This document shows positions 23,317 through 32,132 of a stretch of DNA of 33,005 bases, piece after piece. The notes beneath the pieces were generated by a model, which was given only the letters and a program-made list of their open reading frames with translations, did not search any database and had not been told where the DNA came from. Location of the stretch: positions 1-33,005 of the forward strand of contig DBXM01000012.1 in NCBI GenBank assembly GCA_002309655.1, written 5' to 3'. The position numbers and the translations under genes are program-made. Each line of letters opens with the position of its first letter. The stretch's first letter is position 1. Source of the DNA: Mageeibacillus sp. UBA1212 (GTDB lineage: Bacteria; Bacillota; Clostridia; UBA1212).

Positions 23317-23967
23317 ATGGGATTTTTTGACAAGATACTTAAAAAGAACGAAGAAAAGGGCGCGCTGCCGGGCGAGTGGACGAAGGACAGAACCGTAACG
23401 CTCGAAAAGATGCCGGACACGCTCGAGGAGCTGAAAGAGGCGGTCGACGTGGGCGATCCCGGCTCCGTGGCGGCGTATTTTGTGTACGCGGTGGCGGGAC
23501 TTCCCGGCGATTACGACACCGGTATGAGCATGATGAAGTACCTTTTCGCGGACCTGGAGCCGTTCGGGCGCGGGTTCATAGAAGGCGGCGGCTCGGGAAG
23601 AGCGGGCTGGGACACGTACTTCAACGAGAGGCTGAAGGACGACGACTACCGCTGGCTGCCGAGAGCGTATTTTGCCGGTTCTGTTGCGGAAAACGGCTTC
23701 AACCCGCCGAGGCCGCTCAAGGTTGAGCTTCACTACAACGACCCCAACACCAAGACGATCAACGCGCAGTCGTTCGAGTCGCTCGGACGCCTCAACATCG
23801 TCTACTGGGTGATGAGCAACGCCGCCGGCAACAAGGTGAACATCACGGTCAGCAAGTTCGACGGCAGCGACAGGTGGTACGTGACAAGCGGAACTACCTC
23901 CGGGGCGCTGTTTTACGACCAGCGCGCGGGGCTGACAGCGGAGGCGAAGAGCAAGCTGTACAGCTGA
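23317..23967 (+). CDS. DUF6935-like protein of unknown function
   Basis: A 216-residue soluble protein without signal peptide or membrane helix. I match it from memory to the DUF6935 family, whose members have a pattern like LPETLEELK...A.L.DP...AA..V.AL, then a DY.PRSYF.GA...NGY.P..P segment. Here the parallels are MPDTLEELKEAVDVGDPG, DDYRWLPRAYFAGSVAENGF and PPRPLKVELHYNDPN. Function is not known. GGAGG at 23306-23310 supports the ATG at 23317; the frame opens at 23278 without a site. Its 28 bp gap from the serpin gene suggests one operon. Nothing in it shows the serpin's target. Confidence 0.75.
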   Translation: MGFFDKILKKNEEKGALPGEWTKDRTVTLEKMPDTLEELKEAVDVGDPGSVAAYFVYAVAGLPGDYDTGMSMMKYLFADLEPFGRGFIEGGGSGRAGWDTYFNERLKDDDYRWLPRAYFAGSVAENGFNPPRPLKVELHYNDPNTKTINAQSFESLGRLNIVYWVMSNAAGNKVNITVSKFDGSDRWYVTSGTTSGALFYDQRAGLTAEAKSKLYS

Positions 23968-23993
23968 TTTTTAATGCGGCTTTTTTGGTTGAG

Positions 23994-24025
23994 GAGGGGG
24001 CCCGGCAGCGCCGGGCCCCCTCTTT
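23994..24025 (+). terminator. Rho-independent terminator after the DUF6935-like gene
   Basis: GAGGGGGCCCGGC (23994-24006), loop AGC, GCCGGGCCCCCTC (24010-24022), a perfect 13 bp stem followed by TTT. The T-run is short, but the stem is the most stable in the window. A second CG-only palindrome follows at 24025-24042. Confidence 0.75.
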
Positions 24026-24054
24026 CGCGCGCGTCGCGCGCGTATAAAAAGGTG

Positions 24055-24084
24055 TTGCGGCGGCGCCCTCCGGTGTGGTATAAT
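24055..24084 (+). promoter_or_regulatory. Promoter of ybaB-recR
   Basis: TTGCGG (24055-24060), 18 bp spacer, TATAAT (24079-24084) in the recurring 12-mer GTGTGGTATAAT (24073-24084). Confidence 0.65.
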
Positions 24085-24149
24085 AGAGTGTTAGTTTTGC
24101 GATAAAAAACGCGGGGCTGACAAATACACAAAAAGGACGGTAACTTTTT

Positions 24150-24521
24150 ATGTCAAGCGGAATGAGAGGCGGTTTCGGCGGAAGACCGAAGGGCGGCCAG
24201 CAGGGCGGTTTTAATTTCGGCGGCGGCAACATGCAGCAGATGCTCAAACAGGCCCAGAAGATGCAGAGCGAGATGCAGAAAGAGCAGGAAGAGCTCAACG
24301 AGACCGTTTTCGAGGCTACCTCGGGCGGCGGCGCGGTGAAGCTCACGATGAAGGGCGACAAGACGCTTCAGTGCATCGAGATCAGCCCCGACGTTGTGGA
24401 CCCTGACGACGTGGAGATGCTGCAGGATCTTATAATCGCGGCTTTCAACGACGCTGCGGCGAAGATCGACGAAGCGACCCACGAGAAGATGGACAAGTAC
24501 ACGCAGGCGATGGGAGTCTGA
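24150..24521 (+). CDS. ybaB: Nucleoid-associated protein YbaB/EbfC
   Basis: Small dimeric DNA-binding protein that coats the chromosome. The 123 residues have a Gly/Arg-rich N-terminus (MSSGMRGGFGGRPKGGQQGG, about 1-28), a long helix with MLKQAQKMQSEMQKEQEEL, the conserved ATSGGGAVKLTMKGD and ISPDVVDPDDVEMLQDLI, and a closing helix. The usual upstream partner dnaX is not here; the gene follows a terminator and has its own promoter. recR follows after 80 bp. Confidence 0.95.
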   Translation: MSSGMRGGFGGRPKGGQQGGFNFGGGNMQQMLKQAQKMQSEMQKEQEELNETVFEATSGGGAVKLTMKGDKTLQCIEISPDVVDPDDVEMLQDLIIAAFNDAAAKIDEATHEKMDKYTQAMGV

Positions 24522-24601
24522 CGAAGAGGACTTTATTCGCGAAAAGTGTTGGAAAAGGCCGCTGCGTTCAGGCGACCGTTTGTGATGATTCGGAGGTTTT
24601 T

Positions 24602-25201
24602 ATGCCCCTTTATTCTGAGAGCGTCACCAAATTGATAGAGAAGTTTTCTTCGCTTCCCGGCGTCGGCAAGAAGTCCGCACAGCGCGTGGCTTTTCACATT
24701 CTCGGACTCACGGACGAGGAAGTCGAGGACTTTGCGGCGACGATGGTCGAGGCCAAAAAGACGCTCTGCTTTTGCAAGATCTGCCAGAACATGTCCGACA
24801 AGGAGATCTGCGACATCTGCGCCAACCCCGCGAGGGATGCGTCGGTAATCTGCGTTGTGGAGGACCCGCGCGACGTGGTCAGCATCGAGCGCTCGCTTGA
24901 GTTTCACGGCCGGTACCACGTGCTTCACGGCGTCATCTCGCCTTCCAAAAACGTGCGGCCCGACGACATCAGGCTGAAGGAGCTCGTGACCAGAATCGAC
25001 GGCAGCGTCAAGGAGGTCATCGTGGCAACGAACCTTACCGTTGAGGGCGAGACGACGGCCATGTACATCGCGAAGCTACTCGCGCCGCTCGGGGTCACCG
25101 TTTCGAGAATCGCGCACGGACTTCCGGTTGGCGGAGATATCGTTTACGCCGACGAAATCACGCTGGCGAGGGCAATCTCGGGGCGCACGAAGATTTCGTA
25201 A
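24602..25201 (+). CDS. recR: Recombination mediator protein RecR
   Basis: Ring-forming DNA clamp that works with RecO to load RecA on gapped DNA. The 199 residues are of standard length. They contain the N-terminal helix-hairpin-helix SLPGVGKKSAQRVAFHIL, the four-cysteine zinc site CKICQNMSDKEICDIC, and the Toprim domain VICVVEDPRDVVSIE. The conserved HVLHGVISP and the C-terminal YADEITLARAI are also present. CGGAGG lies just upstream of the ATG. ybaB-recR is a conserved pair. Confidence 0.97.
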   Translation: MPLYSESVTKLIEKFSSLPGVGKKSAQRVAFHILGLTDEEVEDFAATMVEAKKTLCFCKICQNMSDKEICDICANPARDASVICVVEDPRDVVSIERSLEFHGRYHVLHGVISPSKNVRPDDIRLKELVTRIDGSVKEVIVATNLTVEGETTAMYIAKLLAPLGVTVSRIAHGLPVGGDIVYADEITLARAISGRTKIS

Positions 25202-25205
25202 ACTT

Positions 25206-25259
25206 TTTCCGGAAATATCAAGGGGATTTTCCGGAAATGCCGGGTTTGTTTCCCGGAAA
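25206..25259. repeat. Three phased TTTCCGGAAA palindromes
   Basis: TTTCCGGAAA occurs at 25206-25215 and 25228-25237, and TTTCCCGGAAA at 25249-25259. Start-to-start distances are 22 and 21 bp, two helical turns. They fill most of the 88 bp between recR and prfA and resemble a multi-site operator. A similar TTTCCCGGAAAT lies near 6067 upstream of hpt. Confidence 0.6.
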
Positions 25260-25289
25260 TACTATTTTTGACAGGAGTTTCATACAGGA

Positions 25290-26390
25290 ATGCTTGCGAA
25301 GCTTGCCGAATGCGAGAATAAATTCGAGGAGATCGAACATCTTCTCACAGATCCCGAGGTGCTCGCGGACCCGGTTCGCTACAGGCAGGCGGTGACGGAA
25401 CACGCGGCGCTTCAGGAGACCGTGGAGACCTACCGGCAGTACAAAAAAGCGGCCGCGGAGCGCGACGAGGCGCTTGCCATTCTTGACTCCGCTTCGGGCG
25501 ACAGGGAGCTTAAAGAGCTCGCACAGGAACAACTGCAGACCGCCAAGGAAGAGCTTAAAGAACTTGCGGAAAAGCTGAAAATGCTTCTCAGCCCAAAGGA
25601 TCCGCGCGATTCGGGCGACGTGGCTGTTGAAATCAGGGCAGGCGCGGGCGGCGAGGAGGCGGCGCTTTTCGCGGCGGTCCTGTTCAGGATGTACTCGAAA
25701 TACGCGGAAGGGCGCGGCTGGACTGTTTCCGTTATGGACGCTTCCGAGACGGAACTGGGCGGCTTCAAGGAGATCGTTTTCACGGTCGAGGGACGCGGCG
25801 CGTACGGCAGGCTGAAATACGAGAGCGGCGTGCACCGCGTGCAAAGAGTACCGCAGACGGAATCGGGAGGCAGGATCCACACCAGCACGGCGACGGTTGC
25901 GGTCTTCCCGGAGTCGGACGACTCGGATTCCTTCGAGCTTGACATGAACGAAGTCGACGTTGACACCTACAGATCGGGCGGCGCGGGCGGCCAGCACATC
26001 AACAAGACCGAATCGGCGATAAGGCTGACCCACAGACCCACCGGAATCGTGGTGACCTGCCAGGACCAGCGCTCGCAGCTCAAAAACAAAGAGAAGGCGA
26101 TAAAGGTTCTGAAAGCGAGACTCGCGGACCTCTACTACAGGGAAAAGCAGTCGCAGGAGGCCGCGGACAGACGCAGCCAGGTCGGAACGGGCGACAGAAG
26201 CGAGCGCATCAGAACTTACAACTATCCGCAGAACCGCATTACGGACCACCGGATAGACCTTACAATGTACTGCCTTACCGACTTCATCGAGGGCAGAATT
26301 GACGAATTTGTCGACAGACTGACAGCCGCCGACAACGCTCTTAAACTCGCCGGCAGCGGCGCGCTTAAGAACACCGAGGAGCTTGATTGA
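25290..26390 (+). CDS. prfA: Peptide chain release factor 1
   Basis: Recognises UAA and UAG in the ribosomal A site and triggers peptide release. The 366 residues are of normal length. The GGQ catalytic motif is at 233-235 within SGGAGGQHINKTESAIRLTH. The codon-recognition region shows HRVQRVPQTESGGRIHTSTA (PxT type, PQT here), typical of RF1 and not RF2. The AGGAG site is 12 nt upstream. The stop overlaps or abuts the start of the sua5 gene. The prmC methyltransferase gene, common right after prfA, is absent here. Confidence 0.96.
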   Translation: MLAKLAECENKFEEIEHLLTDPEVLADPVRYRQAVTEHAALQETVETYRQYKKAAAERDEALAILDSASGDRELKELAQEQLQTAKEELKELAEKLKMLLSPKDPRDSGDVAVEIRAGAGGEEAALFAAVLFRMYSKYAEGRGWTVSVMDASETELGGFKEIVFTVEGRGAYGRLKYESGVHRVQRVPQTESGGRIHTSTATVAVFPESDDSDSFELDMNEVDVDTYRSGGAGGQHINKTESAIRLTHRPTGIVVTCQDQRSQLKNKEKAIKVLKARLADLYYREKQSQEAADRRSQVGTGDRSERIRTYNYPQNRITDHRIDLTMYCLTDFIEGRIDEFVDRLTAADNALKLAGSGALKNTEELD

Positions 26391-26391
26391 C

Positions 26392-27510
26392 TTGTTTAAA
26401 GAGACAAAGCCGGCCGGCGGGCAAGCGCCGCAGACTAAAAGGCGGAATACCGTTATAGTTGAGATCGACCCGGAGAATATCGACTACGAGAAGCTGGCGT
26501 TCTGCGCAGAGGTCGTAAAACAGGGCGGGCTGGTCTGCTTCCCGACAGAGACGGTCTACGGACTGGGCGCGAACGCGTTTGACCCGGCTGCGGTGGACGC
26601 GATCTTTGAGGCGAAGGGAAGACCTCACGACAACCCGCTCATCGTTCACATCGACGGCTACGGAATGCTCGACCTTGTGGCGGCGGGAAATCCGGACGAG
26701 ATGGACAAGCTCGAACGGCTCGGGAATAAGTTCTGGCCGGGGCCTCTGACGGTGATCGTGACCAGGGACAGCGCAGTGCCGGATTCGGTTTCCTGCGGGC
26801 TTCCGAGCGTCGGAATAAGGATGCCGGAGAGCCTCATCGCAAGGGAGCTTATAAGGCTGGCGGGCGTTCCGATCGCGGCGCCCAGCGCGAATCTCTCGGG
26901 AAGGCCGAGCCCCTCGACGGCGCGGCACGTTATTCAGGACCTTTTCGGAAGGGTCGACGTGATCATTTCGGGAGGGGACGCCAGGGTCGGCGTGGAGTCG
27001 ACGGTTCTGGACGTAACAGGACCGGTGCCGACAATACTGAGGCCGGGCGCGGTCACGCTGGCGGACGTGGAGAGCGTTCTGGGCAGCGGAGACCTTCCCG
27101 ACTGGAGGATACCGGCGGCGGAGGGCGAGAAGCCCAAATCGCCGGGAATGAAATACACACATTACTCGCCCGACGCCGACGTGACGGTTTTCGACGGAGA
27201 CCGGGCGGCTGTAAGGAACAGAATCGCGCGCGAAACATTTTCCCTAAAAGAAGGCAAATGCGGAGTGCTCACCACAGACGGCGGCGAGAGTTTTTACAAA
27301 GAAAACGCAAGGGAGGGCACGGTAGTACTCTCGCTCGGGAACAGGGACGACATGCTGTCGCTTACGCACAACCTTTTTTCCAGGCTGCGCGAATTCGACG
27401 CGCTGGGCGTTACCGCGGTTTTCGCGGAGGCGGTGCCCGCGACAGGAATAGGAAACGCCGTCATGAACAGGCTTTACAGAGCCGCGGGCGGCAAGGTAAT
27501 CAATTGCTGA
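26392..27510 (+). CDS. ywlC: L-threonylcarbamoyladenylate synthase, Sua5/YwlC type
   Basis: Makes threonylcarbamoyl-AMP from threonine, bicarbonate and ATP, the first step of the t6A37 tRNA modification. The 372-residue protein has the YrdC-type domain (GGLVCFPTETVYGLGANAFD, then KGRPHDNPLIVHI, PSANLSGRPSPSTARHV and STVLDVTGPVPTILRPGAV). It also has the Sua5 C-terminal domain starting at SPGMKYTHYSPDADV, so it is the two-domain form. I choose the TTG at 26392, 10 nt after GAGGAG. A TTG at 26383 in frame overlaps the prfA stop and is only 1 nt from that site. Translational coupling to prfA is likely. Confidence 0.94.
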   Translation: MFKETKPAGGQAPQTKRRNTVIVEIDPENIDYEKLAFCAEVVKQGGLVCFPTETVYGLGANAFDPAAVDAIFEAKGRPHDNPLIVHIDGYGMLDLVAAGNPDEMDKLERLGNKFWPGPLTVIVTRDSAVPDSVSCGLPSVGIRMPESLIARELIRLAGVPIAAPSANLSGRPSPSTARHVIQDLFGRVDVIISGGDARVGVESTVLDVTGPVPTILRPGAVTLADVESVLGSGDLPDWRIPAAEGEKPKSPGMKYTHYSPDADVTVFDGDRAAVRNRIARETFSLKEGKCGVLTTDGGESFYKENAREGTVVLSLGNRDDMLSLTHNLFSRLREFDALGVTAVFAEAVPATGIGNAVMNRLYRAAGGKVINC

Positions 27511-27541
27511 CAACGCTTTTCTTTCGTTCAGAGGAAAACTT

Positions 27542-30500
27542 ATGTATTTTAAAAGACTTGAGATGCAGGGATTCAAATCCTTTGCGGAAAAAACTGTAAT
27601 AGAATTCGGAGACGGCATCACGGCGGTGGTGGGCCCGAACGGCAGCGGAAAGAGTAACATTTCCGACGCGGTCAGGTGGGTGCTCGGCGAGCAGCGTGCG
27701 CGCAGTCTGAGAGCGCTCAGCATGGAGGACGTCATATTCTCCGGCACCGAGACCAGAAAACCCGTCAATTTTGCCGAGGTCTCCGTCGTCATAGACAACA
27801 CGGACGGCTCGCTCAACGTCGACTACGAAGACGTCAAAATCACCAGGAGGCTTTTCCGCTCCGGCAAGAGCGAGTACCTCATCAACGACCGGATCGCGAG
27901 ACTTTCCGACATCAACATGCTTCTCGCGGACACCGGTATCGGCAAGGAAGGCTACTCCATCATCGGCCAGGGAAAGGTCGACGCGATACTCAGCACCAAA
28001 TCCGAGATCAGGCGCGGCATTTTCGAAGAGGCGTCCGGCATCGCGAAGTATCGCATGCGCAAAAAAGAGAGCGAGAGCAAGCTCGAGCAGGCGGAGCAGA
28101 ACCTGATCGTCATCGACGGCGTCATCAACGAGCTCGCGGCGCAGATAGCCATTCTCAAAAGGCAGGCCGTAAGCGCGGAGCAGTACCTGAAACTCAAGTA
28201 CGAGCTGCGTGACATCGAGGTCGGCGTTCTGGTGCGCGGAATCGAAGAGGCGGAGGCGAAACTTGCCGAAATAAAGGGAAAATTCGACAGCGTGAACGGA
28301 GAGATTTCCGACGGCGAGAAGACCGTTGCGGAGATCAGAACCGAAAACGACGAACGCAACCGGCTCGAGGAGAAGCTCGACGCCGAGTACAACGACGCGA
28401 AGGAGAAGGCTTTCGAGGCGGACCGCTCCGCGAACGAGGCCCAGGCGGCCGTTACGCTCAACCTGCAGCGCATCGAGAACGTGAAGAATGAGATCGCGCG
28501 CATGGAGGGGGAGAACCGCGAGAAGAAAAGGCAGGCCGACGAAAACAAGAAGAAGATCGGCGAGATCGAAGAGGAGAAGAAGCAGATTCTGAAGGACCTC
28601 AGTGACCTCGAGGCGGAGATCGGGAAGGAGCAGCGGCGGCTGGACATCGTCATCAACGCACTCAGCGGCGGCTCCGAACAGGCGACGAAAATGAACCGCG
28701 AGATCGTCGAGAAGAGGCTGGCGGCGGAGCGCCACAGGGCCGAAGTGAATTCACTCGGCAGGCAGTCGGAAATCTACGGCGAGCGCATCGCGCAGCTCGA
28801 GCAGGAGATTGAAGCCGGCAGGAGCGAGATGGAACAGGCGAGAGCGAACCTCGACGAGATGCTCGCGAAATACGACAGCGAGGCGGGAACGCTTTCAGAC
28901 CTTGAAATGGAATTCGCCGCCCACACCAAAACCCGCGACGACACCGCAGACGAAATCGACGAGAAGAGCGCGGAGCTCGCCAAAATCAAGTCGGAAATCG
29001 ACACCGGCGAGGCGCAGCTCAGGCTGCTTCGCGAAATGGAGCAGAACCTCGAGGGTTACGCCAGAAGCGTCAAGGAAATCCTCTCTCTCTGCAGGCAGAA
29101 CAGGCAGTTCGGCAGGGGCATTTACGGCGCCGTAGCCCAGATCATCACGGTCGGTGAAGAGGACGAGGCGGCCGTGGAAGTCGCGCTCGGCAACAACTTC
29201 CAGGACATCATCACCGAGGACGAGGAGTCCGCTAAGCAGGCAATCGAGTATCTGAAAGAGAACCGCTTCGGAAGGGCGACGTTCCTGCCGCTGACCGCCG
29301 TCAACGCGAAATACATGGACGCGGAGGCGATGGAAAAGCTCAAAAAGGTGCGCGGATTCGTCGGAATCGCTTCGAATCTCGTCAAATACGACCCGAAGTA
29401 CGAAAACGCTGTCGCGGGCCTTCTGGGGCGCGTGGCGGTGTTCGAGGATATCGACTCCGCAATCTACGCCGCGAGGCAGAACAAGTACTCGTTCATGTGC
29501 GTGACGCGCGAGGGCGATATTCTGAGAACGTCAGGCGCAATCACAGGCGGCAGTCCGGAGAAGGGCAAGCGGGGCAGCGCGCTTTCGAGAACGCGTGAGA
29601 TTCCCGAGTACGAAGAGACCGTGCGGAAGGCCCAAGAGAAGCATGAAAACTTCACGAAGGCGATAGACTCCCTCAGGGAGACGCTCCGCGAGGAGTCGGA
29701 AAAGGTCTCCGCAATCGCCGCCTCGATTCGCGAAAAAGAGGTCAGCGTGGCTTCGCTTACGGCTGAACTCGCCGCGAAGAAGAGGATTTTCGACGCCGGC
29801 AACGAGCGCAAAACCCAGCTTGAAGCAGAAATCGAGCGCCAGAAAAATCTCGGCAAGGACGCGGAGAAGCGCATTTCAGAGTCGCAAAAGGACGCCGAGA
29901 CGCTTGACGGCGAGATCGTGAAGATTACCGCGGAACTCGAACAGATCGAGGAAAAGGGCAGAGAACTCAGTGGCGAAAAAGACCGCAGACAGAACGGTAT
30001 CACCGCCCTCAAACTGAAGCAGGCCGACTTCGCGAACAGAAAGGCCAGAATGGACGACGACCTGGCGCGCCTGCGGGGCGAGATCGAACTTGGCACCGAA
30101 TACGCCCAGTCCGTCGAGATTAGGTCGAAGGAGGCCCGCGAGACAGAGCAGAGCCTTCTCGTCGAGAACGAAAGGCTCACAAAGAAGGCCGAAACCGGAC
30201 GCAGCGAGAACAAGCGCCTCACCGCACTTTGCGAAAAACTGGCCGAACAGCGCCGCTCCAACACCGCCGACATCCGGAACGCGGTCGAAAAATCAAATTC
30301 GATCATGACCAAGATCGGCTTCCTGCGCGAAGAGTGCGGCCGTCTCGACCAGATGAGAATGCGCCAGGAGCACGACCTGGACTACAACAAGACGCGCCTC
30401 ATGGAGGAGTACGAGCTCACGTTCGAGAAGGCTCGGGAGATGGCCGGCGACGAAGAACCGGAGAACATTTCAGCGGTCAAGGCCCGCATAGGCGAGCTTC

Positions 30501-31123
30501 GCGCCGCGATCAAGCGCCTCGGCAACGTCAACGTGGCCAGCATCGAGGACCTGAAGACGGTTACCGAGAGGCACGAATTCCTGACCGCGCAGAAGAAGGA
30601 CGTGGAGGAGAGCCGCCAGAAGCTCCGCAAGCTTATAAACGAGCTCGAGGGCGTCATGAAGACGCAGTTCCTGGAGCAGTTCAAGCTGATCCGCGAGAAT
30701 TTCCGCGAGGTCTACAAGAAGCTCTTCGGCGGCGGCAAGGCGGACGTGGTGCTTGAAGACGAGAACGACTGCCTCAACTGCGCCATCGAGATCAACGCGC
30801 AGCCTCCCGGAGGCAAGATGATGAACATTCTTCAGCTTTCCGGCGGCGAAAAGGCGCTCACCGCGATCGCGCTCCTGTTCGGCATTCTGATGATGAGCCC
30901 GACGCCGTTCTGCATTCTCGACGAGATCGAAGCGGCGCTCGACGAGGCGAACGTGTACAAATTCGCGGAGCACACCAAGGGCCTTGCGAACGACACGCAG
31001 TTCATTCTTATCACCCACAGGAAGGGTACAATGGAGGCCGCCAACTCGCTCTACGGAGTTACGATGGAGGAGAAGGGCGTCTCGAAGGTGCTCAGCCTGA
31101 AGCTGCGCGAAAAGAAAAAATAA
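27542..31123 (+). CDS. smc: Chromosome segregation protein SMC
   Basis: ATPase that folds as a long coiled coil and, with ScpA/ScpB, extrudes DNA loops and aligns chromosome arms. The 1193 residues show Walker A GPNGSGKS at 31-38, a first coiled coil (about 165-500), the hinge (about 510-650, with LGNNFQDIITEDEESAKQAI), a second coiled coil (about 680-1030), the signature LSGGEKALTA from 1099, and Walker B FCILDEIEAALDE with D1127. Length is typical. It starts 31 bp after sua5 with GAGGA upstream, and ftsY follows after 44 bp, the usual smc-ftsY pair. rnc, often upstream of smc, is not in this window. Confidence 0.97.
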   Translation: MYFKRLEMQGFKSFAEKTVIEFGDGITAVVGPNGSGKSNISDAVRWVLGEQRARSLRALSMEDVIFSGTETRKPVNFAEVSVVIDNTDGSLNVDYEDVKITRRLFRSGKSEYLINDRIARLSDINMLLADTGIGKEGYSIIGQGKVDAILSTKSEIRRGIFEEASGIAKYRMRKKESESKLEQAEQNLIVIDGVINELAAQIAILKRQAVSAEQYLKLKYELRDIEVGVLVRGIEEAEAKLAEIKGKFDSVNGEISDGEKTVAEIRTENDERNRLEEKLDAEYNDAKEKAFEADRSANEAQAAVTLNLQRIENVKNEIARMEGENREKKRQADENKKKIGEIEEEKKQILKDLSDLEAEIGKEQRRLDIVINALSGGSEQATKMNREIVEKRLAAERHRAEVNSLGRQSEIYGERIAQLEQEIEAGRSEMEQARANLDEMLAKYDSEAGTLSDLEMEFAAHTKTRDDTADEIDEKSAELAKIKSEIDTGEAQLRLLREMEQNLEGYARSVKEILSLCRQNRQFGRGIYGAVAQIITVGEEDEAAVEVALGNNFQDIITEDEESAKQAIEYLKENRFGRATFLPLTAVNAKYMDAEAMEKLKKVRGFVGIASNLVKYDPKYENAVAGLLGRVAVFEDIDSAIYAARQNKYSFMCVTREGDILRTSGAITGGSPEKGKRGSALSRTREIPEYEETVRKAQEKHENFTKAIDSLRETLREESEKVSAIAASIREKEVSVASLTAELAAKKRIFDAGNERKTQLEAEIERQKNLGKDAEKRISESQKDAETLDGEIVKITAELEQIEEKGRELSGEKDRRQNGITALKLKQADFANRKARMDDDLARLRGEIELGTEYAQSVEIRSKEARETEQSLLVENERLTKKAETGRSENKRLTALCEKLAEQRRSNTADIRNAVEKSNSIMTKIGFLREECGRLDQMRMRQEHDLDYNKTRLMEEYELTFEKAREMAGDEEPENISAVKARIGELRAAIKRLGNVNVASIEDLKTVTERHEFLTAQKKDVEESRQKLRKLINELEGVMKTQFLEQFKLIRENFREVYKKLFGGGKADVVLEDENDCLNCAIEINAQPPGGKMMNILQLSGGEKALTAIALLFGILMMSPTPFCILDEIEAALDEANVYKFAEHTKGLANDTQFILITHRKGTMEAANSLYGVTMEEKGVSKVLSLKLREKKK

Positions 31124-31167
31124 ACAAATGCGCCGGGTAGTATTTCCGGCTTTTGCCTGGAGGAATA

Positions 31168-32082
31168 ATGGGCTTTTTTGAAAAATTAAAGAACGGTCTC
31201 AAAAAGACCAAGGAATATTTTGTGGGCGGCATCAACAAGCTGCTCGCGGGCTTCGGCGTGGTCGACGACGAGCTTTTCGACGAGCTCGAGGACATCATGA
31301 TCACGTCGGATTTCGGCGTCGAGACGACTGAGTACATTCTCAGCGAGCTCCGCGAGAGAGTCAAGGCGAAGAAGATCACCGACCCGATGGAGGTCAAGGG
31401 CGAGCTCAAGCAGATCATTGCGGGAATTCTCGCCGACGGTGAAGAGAGCGGAATCGACCCCGAAAAAGTGCCTGTGGTGATCACGGTCATCGGCGTCAAC
31501 GGCGTCGGCAAGACCACTTCCATAGGCAAGCTGGCGGCTTTTTACAAGAAACACGGCAAATCCGTGCTTCTGGCGGCGGGTGACACGTTCAGGGCGGCGG
31601 CTATCGAACAGCTTGAGGTCTGGGCGGGACGCGCCGGCGTGGACATAATCAAACAGAAAGAGGGCTCGGACCCGGCTGCGGTTCTTTTCGACGCGTGCAA
31701 CGCCGCGAAGGCAAGGAATACCGACGTGCTAATCTGCGACACCGCGGGGCGCCTTCACAACAAGAAGAATCTGATGGCGGAGCTGGCGAAAATGGCCAAG
31801 GTCGCGGGCAGGGAGATGCCGGACGTGAGAAGGGAGACCTTCCTGGTTCTGGACGCCACGACAGGCCAGAACGCGGTCAACCAGGCACGCGCGTTTATGG
31901 ACGTGGCCGACATTTCGGGCATCATTCTGACCAAGCTCGACGGCTCTTCGAAGGGCGGCATTATCGTGTCGATCTGCAAGGAGCTCAAGATCCCGGTCAG
32001 GCTCGTGGGCGTGGGCGAGAAGGCGGACGACCTCCAGCCTTTCAACGCGGCGGATTTCGCGGACGCGCTTTTTGACGACTGA
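31168..32082 (+). CDS. ftsY: Signal recognition particle receptor FtsY
   Basis: SRP GTPase that docks ribosome-nascent chain-SRP complexes at the membrane. The 304 residues hold a short amphipathic N-terminus (MGFFEKLKNGLKKTKEYF), the helical N domain and the G domain. The P-loop GVNGVGKTTS starts at 109, GDTFRAAAIEQLEVW is the family's insertion-box region, DTAGRL starts at 191, and TKLDGSSKGG and GVGEKADDLQPF close the site. It lacks the long acidic A domain of enterobacterial FtsY, as in other Firmicutes. The ATG at 31168 has GGAGG 4-5 nt upstream; an open extension to 31153 is unsupported. Confidence 0.97.
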   Translation: MGFFEKLKNGLKKTKEYFVGGINKLLAGFGVVDDELFDELEDIMITSDFGVETTEYILSELRERVKAKKITDPMEVKGELKQIIAGILADGEESGIDPEKVPVVITVIGVNGVGKTTSIGKLAAFYKKHGKSVLLAAGDTFRAAAIEQLEVWAGRAGVDIIKQKEGSDPAAVLFDACNAAKARNTDVLICDTAGRLHNKKNLMAELAKMAKVAGREMPDVRRETFLVLDATTGQNAVNQARAFMDVADISGIILTKLDGSSKGGIIVSICKELKIPVRLVGVGEKADDLQPFNAADFADALFDD

Positions 32083-32132
32083 ACCACCGCCGGCGAGGGC
32101 TTCGTGCCGCGGCCGGCTTATCCGGAGGAAAA

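Noticed and set aside
24025..24042. Alternating CG palindrome as a Z-DNA or regulatory site
   Set aside because: Short and directly after a terminator; no supporting context.
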